Origin: Diphasiastrum complanatum
Lineage: Eukaryota; Streptophyta; Lycopodiopsida; Lycopodiales; Lycopodiaceae
DNA: 64,000 bases
Assembly: GCA_029204225.1 (NCBI GenBank)
Contig: CM055092.1
Span: 20,626,036 to 20,690,035, forward strand
Reading direction: 5' to 3'
This document shows, piece after piece, positions 53,636 through 64,000 of this stretch (the stretch's first letter is position 1; each line of letters starts with the position of its first letter). The position numbers and the translations under genes were made by a program. A model generated the notes under the pieces. That model searched no databases and was not told where the DNA came from. It worked only from the letters and a program-made list of their open reading frames with translations.

Positions 53636-54405
53636 GGGAGGGTGGTATCTATGCATTCATCCTAATTCATGTGCACACCATCTATGTTTAGCCAACGCCA
53701 GCTTAAGATCGCACGGTGAAGTTGATTGATTATACCATTAGCCCTAACTCGAGATATGTTGTGCCTTGAATCTCATTAATCATGCCATTGCCCCAAATGG
53801 ATTCACATGGGGTGATGTTGCATGCTGTATTTTCAACTCCATACCCAATGGAGCGTGAGCTGTAATTGTGGTATAGACATACTTCCGTTAGCATTTCCTT
53901 AGATTGGCAGTCTATTTGGGGGTCGTTTTATAATCCTTCACAACGATTCTTCAATCCTTCTCGTGCTAAGTCATGAAAGATAATTAACATTAGTATGATA
54001 TTTTCCTTGACGAAGATCCAACTTGATATGTGAACTCTTGTAACAATAAAACCCAGCAAGCAATTCAGCCAGATAAATCAGGTTTATTAACAAGATACTA
54101 CAAAGCATAATGATCAACATGAAATATAAATGCATATCCAACCAAGCATATCCAAGTTCTTCAAATGCTTTCCGTTGTTCTGCCATCCAAATATAAGCGA
54201 CTTGCTTCTTAAGTAGCTGTGTAAGGGCTGCAGCAATAGAGACATGATTCTGGATAAATCTTCGATAATAACCAACATGTCCTAAGAAACCTCTTAGTTC
54301 TCGTAGATTGATTGGTATCAATAGATTTTTTATCACTTCGACTTCTACTCTCCTAAATCCTATGTTAATCTGCCTCCGTTCATGCTGCTGCTCGTGTTGT
54401 CGCAC
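53636..54405 (-). pseudogene. Second gypsy fragment, unit 2
   Basis: One frame (54405-53971) with INLRELRGFLGHVGYYRRFI and KKQVAYIWMAEQRKAFEELG. RNase H sequence (LVNKPDLSG) lies in another frame. 53636-53970 is the flank of element C with no gene. Confidence 0.78.
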
Positions 54406-54599
54406 AGTCTACATATTAACATGTAAAATAAGACAGGCGAATAAAACGTGACTGTCTACATAAATACAAGTAAATTTCCACAGGCGAAAAAAAATGAAAA
54501 AGTCGACACTGTGTTTTTACGCGTGATTTGTCACAGGCGAAAAAGGTGACACTGCCCGACAATGCTAAAAGGTGCCCTTATAGAAAAGCGAAGGTACCT

Positions 54600-55020
54600 T
54601 GTAAATTAGTTCTTAAGGCATTTGTCAAAGTGTCACATTTTCACCAATGTTAATTTCAGCGAAGGCTGACGTCACGACCTTCTTATGCTCATCCCCATGC
54701 ACTGTGCAATTAGATTTGACAACGATAGCAGCCACCCACGATCTCCCACAAGCAACACATCCACTTTCGTACTTTCTTCATCTGTACATCTGTAAAATTA
54801 TGTATATATATTGAATATCATCTGCGTATTCAAAAAAAAAAACAAGCAACTAACATAAGTGTATCAGAGATAGACGAAGTAGATGCTTTTGTCCATCAAT
54901 TCTTCCTTCCAAATGTATACTCAGCAATAGGTTTATCACCCTTTACAGATTGTGTGATTATCTTTGTGAAGCACGCGGTTTCGTCCGCTATTGTCTTGTG
55001 CCCACCTACATTATTGACCT
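54600..55020 (-). pseudogene. Two exon-like fragments of an unknown gene, unit 2
   Basis: Copy of 23041-23470 with the same acceptor-like sites and readings (GEHKTIADETACF; CGRSWVAAIVV here). About 30 bases between them are missing relative to unit 1. Confidence 0.35.
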
Positions 55021-56263
55021 GTATATTTCACTATACTTAATCTGATTACAACTCTGTTATTTTGCGTTCAGATTTGTGTCAATATTGCAATGCTTTTCTA
55101 CATTCCGTTTGACTTTCTTATTGCTTAAAAGAACCATGTGCCGGGTGACATGACTTTTTTTTCTTCACATGGTGATTAGAGTGCAAAAGCTTCTAGTCAT
55201 GCTTACCTTTTTGTTTGATGTCCTTTACAATTTATTTTTTATGATCATTGGAAGTGCCTTTTCTATATTGAGAGGAACGGATTGTCTAGCGATCTTTCTA
55301 CATTGTAAAATGACACTTCCAATGTATCCAATGTTCAGTTGCATACATCACGTTTGGAACAATGACCAGCTTGCACATCTCCTACTCTCGTTTCCATTCC
55401 ATACTCTGGAATAGTGATAACTTTCATGTTTCCATAATTTTTTTTTGGTCTTTATGCATCATCTTTGGATAATGGCTCAATGATGTAATGATTGTAGAAG
55501 AATAGGCGGCAGCTTTCTGGCCACCCTTTACATTGGAGGAGATGTAACTCCAACGAGAGTTGTGTTAGGGCATGTTGTTTTGTTAGTTAGAAATGAGATG
55601 TTGTGGGGCAAGTTTTATAAAGTTAGTGACTCCGTATTGATTATAGGTTTCTCAATTGAAAGTAGTGGGAATGGTGGTTTTTGTAACAAGTGATTACAAA
55701 ATTCTTAAGCTTGATGTATAGCTATGTGGGAATTTTGATTAGCAAAAATATCATACCGGACAATATCAAAGGTCGCAAAATTCACCATTCTTTTCCTTTG
55801 ACATTTTTTGTGGTAAGCAATCAATGATTTGGGCATCCTTTGTTCCTGTCTGGAACTTTTTTATGTGATTGCTTTTCACATACTTTTTCCTTGAGGTTAA
55901 ATGGTAGTTTTGGGCATATTCACACTCAATTGTGTTAAGTTTGATTTATTATTCATGCATAGCATTGCTATTGAGTGGGCACTATCATTTGATAAATCTT
56001 TTGCATAGTGCTATTATTAAGTGTGGCTAATTAAGGGTCTTCATTTTTGTTGTGATCCTTCTTCCGACTTATTGTTTGCAATGTTTGTTACTTGCAGCCA
56101 CACGAAGTTCCCTTGTACCAACACTCATTGGCAATTCGTGATCATAAGGCCGGTCTTATCAATATTGATGATAGCACTTCAACTGCTTGGCTTGTATGAA
56201 AGCACAATCACATGGATTGTCACTTTTATATGAAATGCGTCTGTATCTCTGGCCATGTATTCT
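55021..56263. other. Intergenic stretch, unit 2
   Basis: Copy of 23471-24707. No gene supported. Confidence 0.5.
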
Positions 56264-57606
56264 TTGCTCAATTTCTATCATCTATTTGGCAAGGAGCTAA
56301 CTCCTTACAAACCTCTTCCAAAGTTCCTTTGTATCAAAGGTGTTGTGTTTTTCTCATTTTGGCATATAAGCCATGTAATATTTTGTAAAGACTCTCTACT
56401 TGTTTCATTTTTCGTGTACAATCAGTAACACTCACCTATTCCAATTTTTTTTTCCAGAAATTTATTTGTTCTTTTGAGTAGCTTTTCTATTGAGTTTTTT
56501 TCTTTGTTTTCCAGTTTAGGCAACATGACTAGTGAAGCTTGTTTTGAAATTCTTTGCTATCTAAAATATTTTATTATGCACCTTAAATCTTTATTGGATA
56601 TAATCAATGAAAGTCTGCTTGCCATTGCCTTGTCTTTCACATTAGATTCAATTGCAACACATAAACTCATATATAGTGTTGCAAGCTTTAGAAATAAGAA
56701 GCTTTGCATAAAATTATTTTTAGTAGTCCAATAATGAGCAAGTTCAATATTTTTAACTTTGTTTGTACCAATTATCGTTGAGATCATGGATTACTTAAAT
56801 AAGGATGCCTTTAAACAAGTTTGATGGAATACAAAGTTGGAGTGGTTGTTCATTTTCTTAAGAACTATTTAGCATCTATAGTGAAGTTGATACATGGCAT
56901 CATTTAGAAGTCTTGGGTTTATAATTAAAACTTTACTATTCCTTCGTGAATTGCGAACATCAGATGCATATGGGATTGGTGGTAATTTGTAAATATGAAT
57001 TGATTTTTCATAGGTAGTATGATTGAATTTTTTCTTTTATTAAAGGTTACATACACGTTATATTAAAGGTACATGTCAAGCTTAATTTGGAAGTAGGTAA
57101 TTTTTCCGAAGGATCGAATTTTGACTCGAATTTTTCAAAAGACTCGAAGTTTTCCAAAAGACTCGAAGTTTTTCAGAGACACGAATTTTCTCCAAAGACT
57201 CAAAGTTTTCCAAAGACTAGAAGTTTTCCGAAAAATATAAGTTTTTTGAAGGATCGATTTTTTCCGAAGACTCGAATTTTTCGGAAGGATCAAATTTTTC
57301 CGAAGACTCTAATTTTTTTGAAGACTCGAATTTTTCCAAGGCCAAGACTCAAAGGTTTCCAAAGGATCGAAGTTTTCTGAAGACTCGAATTTTTGAAGAC
57401 TTGATTTTTTAGACTCAAATTTTTCCAGAGACTCGAATTTTTTCCAAAGAGTCCAAGTTTTCCAAGGACTCGAATTTTTCCAAAGGATCGAACTTTTTCA
57501 ACGGATCAAACTTTTCCGACCCAATCATCCACACGTCTCAACCACAAGCTGCCACCTTGATGATCGGCCGCCATCCATTGCCCGTCATCGACAGGCACAC
57601 TTTGCT
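56264..57606. other. Extra 1.34 kb present only in unit 2
   Basis: Colinearity with unit 1 breaks after 'ggccatgtattct' and resumes at 'tagtcat.taataaaa'. The segment has no recognised coding domain; the ORF at 56474-56734 is unremarkable. It ends with a minisatellite and a GC-rich tail near 57515-57600. It could be an insertion here or a deletion in unit 1. No target-site duplication is evident. Confidence 0.75.
57095..57515 (+). repeat. Degenerate minisatellite, GACTCGAATTTTTCC type
   Basis: About twenty imperfect copies of a 17-22 bp unit of the form 'gactcgaattttttccaaa' or 'ggatcgaatttttccgaa'. The apparent ORF at 57087-57380 is only the repeat read as FPKTR-type peptides. Confidence 0.88.
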
Positions 57607-57729
57607 AGTCATATAATAAAAAAATTGATCAGTACACTTAGTGGTAGAGTGAAAGTCGTTAGTATGCGTTTGCTTGTTTTTTTTTTTTTTGTTGTGAAGA
57701 TTATTAAAAGATAAGCATATAAGTGAAAT

Positions 57730-57920
57730 TGGAAGATTATGATTGTGTTTTGGAGCACTGACATAGGAGATGCGACAGATTATGTTTTGGAGCACCGACA
57801 TAGGAGATGCGAGGAGAGAGAGAGAGCTTTAGTATTTTAGAGGTTTTTAAGAGTAAGAATTGTGTGTGTGTGTGTGTGTGTGGGTGCATGCGTGTGTGCG
57901 TGTGTGTGTGTGTGTGTGTG
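57730..57920 (+). repeat. Short duplication, reduced (GA)n and (GT)n, unit 2
   Basis: The 'ttttggagcac.gacataggagatgcga' phrase occurs twice. Only a few GA repeats follow (57811-57826), then (GT)n from about 57862 to 57920. Confidence 0.85.
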
Positions 57921-58160
57921 ATACAATATTTTTTTCTCCAAATGAATTTTTATGAAAGAATTGTTTTCTTGTATCGCTTATTGTGGTCTTGGAAAGTTAT
58001 TTTTTCTTAGTCCATTTATTGTTAAAAAATAAATCATAAAGTTTATGACAAATTTTTGTCCATGCATTTAAATGTTTGTTTTCGAGATATAATTCAAGTT
58101 TAATGGAAATAATTATACAAAATTCTTATCTCTAAATAGAAAATAACGTAATTTATAGGA

Positions 58161-58685
<525 letters not shown>

Positions 58686-58921
58686 AATTTTTTTATGGAG
58701 GATTCAACATTCAAATTGTAGTCCAAACATGGACGTCTACAAGTTTGATAAAACTTTCAAAGATTTAAAAAAACCAAAAACCATGCACAATAAGAAAATG
58801 TGAAGGCACACATTCCCACGTTCAAAATAGTAAAGCATAAATGTGCTTATAATCAAGGTCGAGACAAGAGTTAGTTAACGTGACCTAAGCCTTCAATTCA
58901 ATACATTGAGGATAAATGAAA

Positions 58922-59345
58922 AAAAAAAAATTTGTGACAAGCCTTGAGAGCAACATATGACAGAGTCTTAATATAGAAACCCATATGCCAAAGTCCTTGT
59001 ACTAAAAGTTTTTATAAGACTTAACTATAGCAACCTATATAAAAACGTCATATAAAAACTCATTTGCCAAAGTCCTTGTACCAAAAGTTTGTTTACAAGA
59101 GTTAAGTAGAGCAACATATGACAAAGTGTTATAGAAACCCATTTGCCAAATTTCTTGTAGTAAAAATTTTTGACAAGACGCACAACATATATTCTTATGA
59201 AAACCCTTTTGTCAAGAGCAGATATTGCCAGGTCAAAGTCTTATTAATGAATAGATATTGCAAACAACATATATTTGGACAAAGTCTTATGGAAACTGGC
59301 CATTTGTCTACTTAAGACTCAAGAGCAAATATTGCCTAGTCAAAG
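58922..59345 (+). repeat. Degenerate tandem repeats upstream of CVNH, unit 2
   Basis: Same repeats as 25571-25990, with 10 bases more in the second unit and 10 fewer in the fourth. Confidence 0.75.
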
Positions 59346-59467
59346 TAATTTTTAATCCCCTTTGGTCAAAGTTAGCAGCATACAAGCATGGGACATAAAG
59401 TAATCATTACGCTCAAACGTGTACTCTCTCTAAGACATATCTTTCACGACGGTATCCCACCAAAGTC

Positions 59468-59475
59468 TATATAAA
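59468..59475 (+). promoter_or_regulatory. TATA box of CVNH gene, unit 2
   Basis: TATATAAA, 265 bases upstream of the ATG, in sequence identical to unit 1. Confidence 0.7.
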
Positions 59476-59732
59476 GAGACAATTGTGGCTCACTAGAGGC
59501 ATTCAGAGTGTGGGACGTTCAAGTGTGAGATTGTTGTTGCTTATACACACTCTTCGCCCCTCTCATCTCCTGTGATTGCTCTTTGCATTTCATGCTGGTC
59601 TTCCTCGAATTAGCACAATTGAAGCATAGAGTTATATCATCATCTCCGAGTGACCGACGCTATAAGTACTGAGCTACAATTATAATCTGCGCAGTTCCGC
59701 CCCATTTCATTTGTATAAGAAACTACTTCACC

Positions 59733-60478
59733 ATGGCATATTCAGGGTCACCATCGGTTCTGCACAAGGCAGCAGCACTCATGTGCACATTTACATTGCT
59801 CTTCAATTATGCACGAGCAGACGTACGTAAATCTTCTGCGCGCCATCCAATAGTTAATAATAATAATATATATAGCTCTCATTATGTTAATATTAATGTC
59901 GTCTAGATGCAGCAGATTCATATTTTAATGTTTATGTATAAGAAATAGATAATTTTTGACCATGCAGATTATCGGCATCACAGGTAATTATATAATTAAT
60001 ATGTGTAGTACTGTCTAATATATAGTGTATTATTATAAATTTTGATAGACGTTGAAAGTAATTGTATTGTATTCATCGACATGTGCAGTGTGGTGGCTTC
60101 GCAGTATCCTGCGGTAGCATAACAATTACCTCAACTGGAGCTCTACAATGTATTTGCAATGACGGTCAAGGAGGTTACAGCCGTGCCAGCCTTGACCTCA
60201 ATTCACACATAAGCAACAACAATGGCAACCTCGTAGATGGGGGTGATTTTGCAGCTACATGTAGAAACATCCGTTGGTACGAGCTAGGAACTGACAATCA
60301 GGGTATAGCAGCTGAGTGCGTCAAGGATGATGGAAGCTTGGGATCCACCACCTTGTACAACGTGGAGAGAAGGGTGGCAAACTACGGAGGTAATCTAGCA
60401 TGGAACAACTGTAGAAGACGACGATCTCTATTGGAACACCACGTTGGCATTAGTCCGCGCAAAGTGTTGACGGCATAG
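59733..60478 (+). CDS. Secreted CVNH-domain lectin, unit 2
   Basis: Exon 1 is 59733-59822, exon 2 is 60089-60478, with the same splice sites as unit 1. The 159-residue product is identical to that of 26381-27126: signal peptide about 1-29, one CVNH domain about 31-138 with seven cysteines, basic tail. The intron differs at one base ('gttgaaag' for 'gttgcaag'). The candidate microexon is at 59968-59983. With promoter, exons, intron and 3' region all kept, both copies are probably functional. Identity of the introns suggests very recent duplication or gene conversion. Confidence 0.92.
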
Positions 60479-60590
60479 TTAGAAAATCAGATGAACCTAA
60501 TATAATGCAATTAATATATGTTGGGCTACATGCACAGATCTGATAACTGGAAGGCACTAAATATAGTACTTCTGAACTATACAAGATCTG

Positions 60591-60596
60591 AATAAA
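60591..60596 (+). terminator. Polyadenylation signal of CVNH, unit 2
   Basis: AATAAA 113 bases after the stop, as in unit 1. Confidence 0.55.
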
Positions 60597-60599
60597 ATC

Positions 60600-60827
60600 A
60601 TTTCATACGATATTAGTAGCATGAATAAATGGTGTGAATAATCCATTAAGTGGAAGTGTTAAGGATAGCACTGTATGCACCTACACATAATAACCAGTTA
60701 ACAACAAAGAGCCTTGCCTTGGGTCCCGAAAGCACGCGTTCCCTCAGAACGTCGCCTCCTCATCGTCTCCATGTAATAAAGTTAGCCCTGCGCTCAAATC
60801 AGTTAATAAAGCATGTAGTTAAGCGTA

Positions 60828-60865
<38 letters not shown>

Positions 60866-61831
60866 TGCTGCATGATCTCTGAAACTCAACACTTGAAATA
60901 GTAAAATCAAATTCAATGTAATTCTGAAGCTCAAAGGGTAAACGTCCACATTCATTTCAAATTGATCATTCTATATACTTTGAGTAATTGCAGGTCAATA
61001 TGATCATGATTATCTGATTCTTTGTGCAAGTTACTTCGTGCTAGTTTTGGAGGCCGATTGAAATCTCTCTTAATAAATGTTATGTTATTTTAGTGGTGTA
61101 ATTTGATTAATTCCTAGCTGCACATGGTGCACTTTATATTCTATTCCGTTGGGTGTTTTCACTATAAGCCTCTAGTGAGACTATGGGTCCACACTGTTTT
61201 GAAGTTGATGGGTTACAATGGGCTGGGCCTTCTCTTCTTCTTGGGCCTTGGGAGTTTGAAAAAAATGAACAATAAAAAATAGCATAGGAACATTATACCA
61301 TACATGATAAAGTGTGAAGTCATGGATATTTGACATATCAACATCACAACAATTGTCCATATGTCAAGGAGGACATTCACATTTTTGAGGGATATTGAGA
61401 GAAGTGTGACAAAATTAATCATCCATTATGCTTTCTTATCAATTTCACTTTGCAATTGGCCTAGGCTATTTTTATTCACAAAAAAACATGAATTTTTTGT
61501 GACATATTTATGATACAATTGAAGGTCTTTGTTCTAAACTTTCAAACCTAGATGAAGAACTTCAAACCCTAATTTTTGAGCTTTAACAGAAATTGTGACA
61601 ATATTGAAGTAATGTCTTCGACCATGTTAGCAACAACTTGAGTGATGTCTTCCACTAGTCTTTGTATGCGCAATGTTCAACAAATTTACAAATATGTTGG
61701 AGTAAGATCGGACCATATGCAAATTCCCTTCTGCTAGTAGTATGGTGAATTGTGCATTTGGTTAAGGAGAAGCTTCCTTGAGGTAGTCCCAAACGGTTAT
61801 TGATGAGACTCCATTTCAAGTGGAGTAAATC

Positions 61832-61866
<35 letters not shown>

Positions 61867-62398
61867 CTTGGCTCATTCTTTAGTGATTATACATCTACAT
61901 ATACAAAAATTTCCTCTTCCCCCACAATATAAAGTGACACTTATGTGACAAAAGAAAACAACAGTTCTTTTGCCCATCATAGAAATGGATCAATGATCAA
62001 AATTTGAAATAACATCAGTATATCAATGTGCTTTTTACGTTTAGAAAGTCAGCTAATTCCATCTAATGACGAAAAATCATCAGAATTGAGATGGAGGATT
62101 CTCACAGTCTCTACTTGGACACTTAATGTAACACATGAGATAATGGCTTGTACACTGATCCATTGATACCAACCCAATAAGATTTCACTACTTAGACCAT
62201 CAATACTATATTTTTTATGAATTAGCCTACATATTACATGTATAGCAATTGTACATTTCTCCCACTTACTTCAGTCTCCACGCTTTCTATGAACATGCCC
62301 CAACCACCAAACTCCTATATTTTACTATTCCGAACACTAATTATGTTTGGTGCTTTGGTTTTCTTATATCGACGTTGAACAACCTTAACTATAGTTAT
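60600..62398. other. Intergenic stretch downstream of CVNH, unit 2
   Basis: Contains (CT)n at about 60831-60863 and (GT)n at about 61837-61862. No gene supported. Confidence 0.6.
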
Positions 62399-62709
62399 TC
62401 ATTCAACAGGAGCATATTTCTTTTGTGGTGTCAATCCATGTGACATTAAAGCTACATTCTCCTTTGTCTTTAGTTGTATGGCCAATGAGCTTATTACCGA
62501 ACTACATTGAGGCATAATATTGGTGTTAGGAGTTTGGCAAATTGTGGATTTTCCTTGATCTTTGTCACCTGAAGATTTGTTGGGAGCTGTTGGTGGTGGT
62601 CTCTTGGACTCAAGGGGGATCGCGATAGGAGGAGTCTTGTGTAAAACCAAGGGATACTTGGAAGATAAATGACAAATTTATGGCACATGGAACAAATATA
62701 CACCTCCAA
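62399..62709 (-). pseudogene. Zinc-knuckle-like ORF fragment, unit 2
   Basis: Frames 62709-62494 and 62650-62399. The first gives CSMCHKF; a one-base shift then gives HLSSKYPLVLHKTPP, together resembling a CCHC knuckle with Pro in place of the last Cys, followed by a Pro/Ser-rich tail. Possibly from a non-LTR or LTR gag. Low certainty. Confidence 0.42.
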
Positions 62710-64000
62710 AAATGGCTACCCCTCTTGGGATTTAAAAGGATACCACCGATGTTTGTACCTTCAAAGTCAACTGCATTTGATCGTGGCGTAGGCTTATCTA
62801 TATTCGAAAATCTTCAAAACATGTTTCTACTTCCTATGGATCGTGCAAGGCATATGACTTTGACTAGGGATGCAGCAAGGTAAGGTGAGATATCATATAG
62901 CTAGGAAAATTAACAACCTCAACTCAAATGGGGCATATATAACAAATTAGTTTGTGCATATATTGGGTAGGCTTCCATAATAGGAAGTGCACCATTTGTG
63001 TACCATAACTCAATGGCTAAAGATCTAATAACTTCTATTTATACTTGGTATCTTGTAAGATTACCTAGAATGTTTGTTTCACAAAATAGATACCATCTAT
63101 AACTCGTCCTTCAGGAAAGGATTGCAACCAATGTGCTATGTCATTTGATGAAGAAAACTTTCCCAGCAAAAATAAATAGATAAACTATTTTTCAAGCTAC
63201 ATTTTTCACAAGTAACACAATGAGAGAGGGTGTTTAATAGACTGTGTGATGGTCAAGTTTGGCTCGTTCAGAGCCTCCTTCATTAAAAATTGTCATGCAT
63301 AAGCTATGTTATCACTTTAGAGTCATCTATGAGTTGTGGATTAGTACATATGTCATCCATCTCATCCGGAATAGCTAACTTTAAATATGTCTTGCCAACA
63401 TGCATGAGGGTGTATATCTTGAGTGCTTCTTAGAGCCATTATCGAATTTATGAGAAGGTCAATTTCAAAGGGAATGAAATTCCTATTTACTCTTAGGTTC
63501 AAAATGAAGGGTATCTTGATGCATTGAAATAGTCGTATTGAATTGAAACATTCCCTACTTGCTTAATGACATCTGATATAGGAGCTACATGTAGGCTTTG
63601 ATGTCCTAATTTAGAAGGACAACAATTCTTAAATTGTATTAACGTTGTCACAAAATCTTTATTATAAAGTGGTTGCAGTATATAAATAGTGTGAAAGATT
63701 TCAGATCAATGAAGATCTAAATCCATAAAATGATTTTGGGTTAGAAAGACAACAACTCCCCAAGCTTGCCAATGAAGAAAAATTAGCATCTATTCTAAGA
63801 ATGAGATGCAAAACTCTAATAGATCTTGATCATGGCTACAACATGGACTTTCAAGGACAATACCTTTTTTGGGTAGAAATGCACTTTTGTATTATTATAC
63901 ACTATTTTTAACTAATACCTTTGACTTGCAATAACATTTTCACTATACATCGCATGTATGTCATTTAACATATCATTGGAAAGCGCTCGTCAAGCGCTTT
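62710..64000. other. Right flank beyond the duplication
   Basis: Unique sequence. Minus-strand readings close to 62700-62880 look weakly like an extension of the knuckle ORF. Beyond that I see no gene, element end or repeat. Confidence 0.5.

Noticed and set aside
57087-57380. ORF with FPKTR-like repeats
   Set aside because: It follows the minisatellite period and is absent from unit 1.

Overview
The window is nuclear DNA from a plant with a large, retrotransposon-rich genome. It is AT-rich and dominated by nested Ty1/copia and Ty3/gypsy LTR retrotransposons. Two elements have the plant-type primer-binding site complementary to initiator Met-tRNA. The only clean host gene is a secreted, intron-containing CVNH (cyanovirin-N homology) lectin, present in two copies. 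CVNH genes in land plants are best known from the fern Ceratopteris, so a fern-like genome is my best guess. This is an inference; nothing in the window fixes the species.

The main architecture is a large direct segmental duplication. Unit 1 spans about 2142-29344 and unit 2 about 35071-62684, separated by a 5.7 kb unique spacer (29345-35070). Each unit carries, in the same order: the end of copia element A (+); a flank; a degenerate gypsy element (-) with a second RNase H placed downstream of integrase and a coiled-coil ORF beyond it; copia-like element B (-), nested in the gypsy gag and carrying unrecognised ORFs where RT/RNase H should be; a Ser/Arg-rich ORF; copia element C (-), a deletion derivative with gag joined to RT; a second gypsy fragment; exon-like remnants; microsatellites; and the CVNH gene (+).

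The units have lost or gained pieces reciprocally. Unit 1 lacks the 3' LTR of B (about 1.28 kb). Unit 2 lacks about 2.08 kb at the left side of C and about 0.62 kb of the A LTR. Unit 2 has about 1.34 kb and 0.53 kb of extra sequence upstream of CVNH. By eye, divergence between units is about 1% in the gypsy part, about 0.5% in B and C, and only a few differences over about 3 kb around CVNH, so the duplication looks mosaic. LTR pairs within B and C differ by roughly 6-7% in the parts I compared, so those insertions predate the duplication.

The spacer holds a minus-strand fossil of a multi-exon gene with a ParB-like motif, a tandem repeat rich in ATCGAT, and a decayed copia remnant (D). The stretch 62685-64000 contains no gene I can recognise.

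Apart from CVNH, essentially all coding capacity is broken transposon sequence. The observations most worth a second look are the 16-nt candidate microexon in CVNH, the palindromic CACACGTGTG motifs recurring in the LTRs and leaders of three copia elements, the ORFs carried by element B, and the unusual domain order of the gypsy element.
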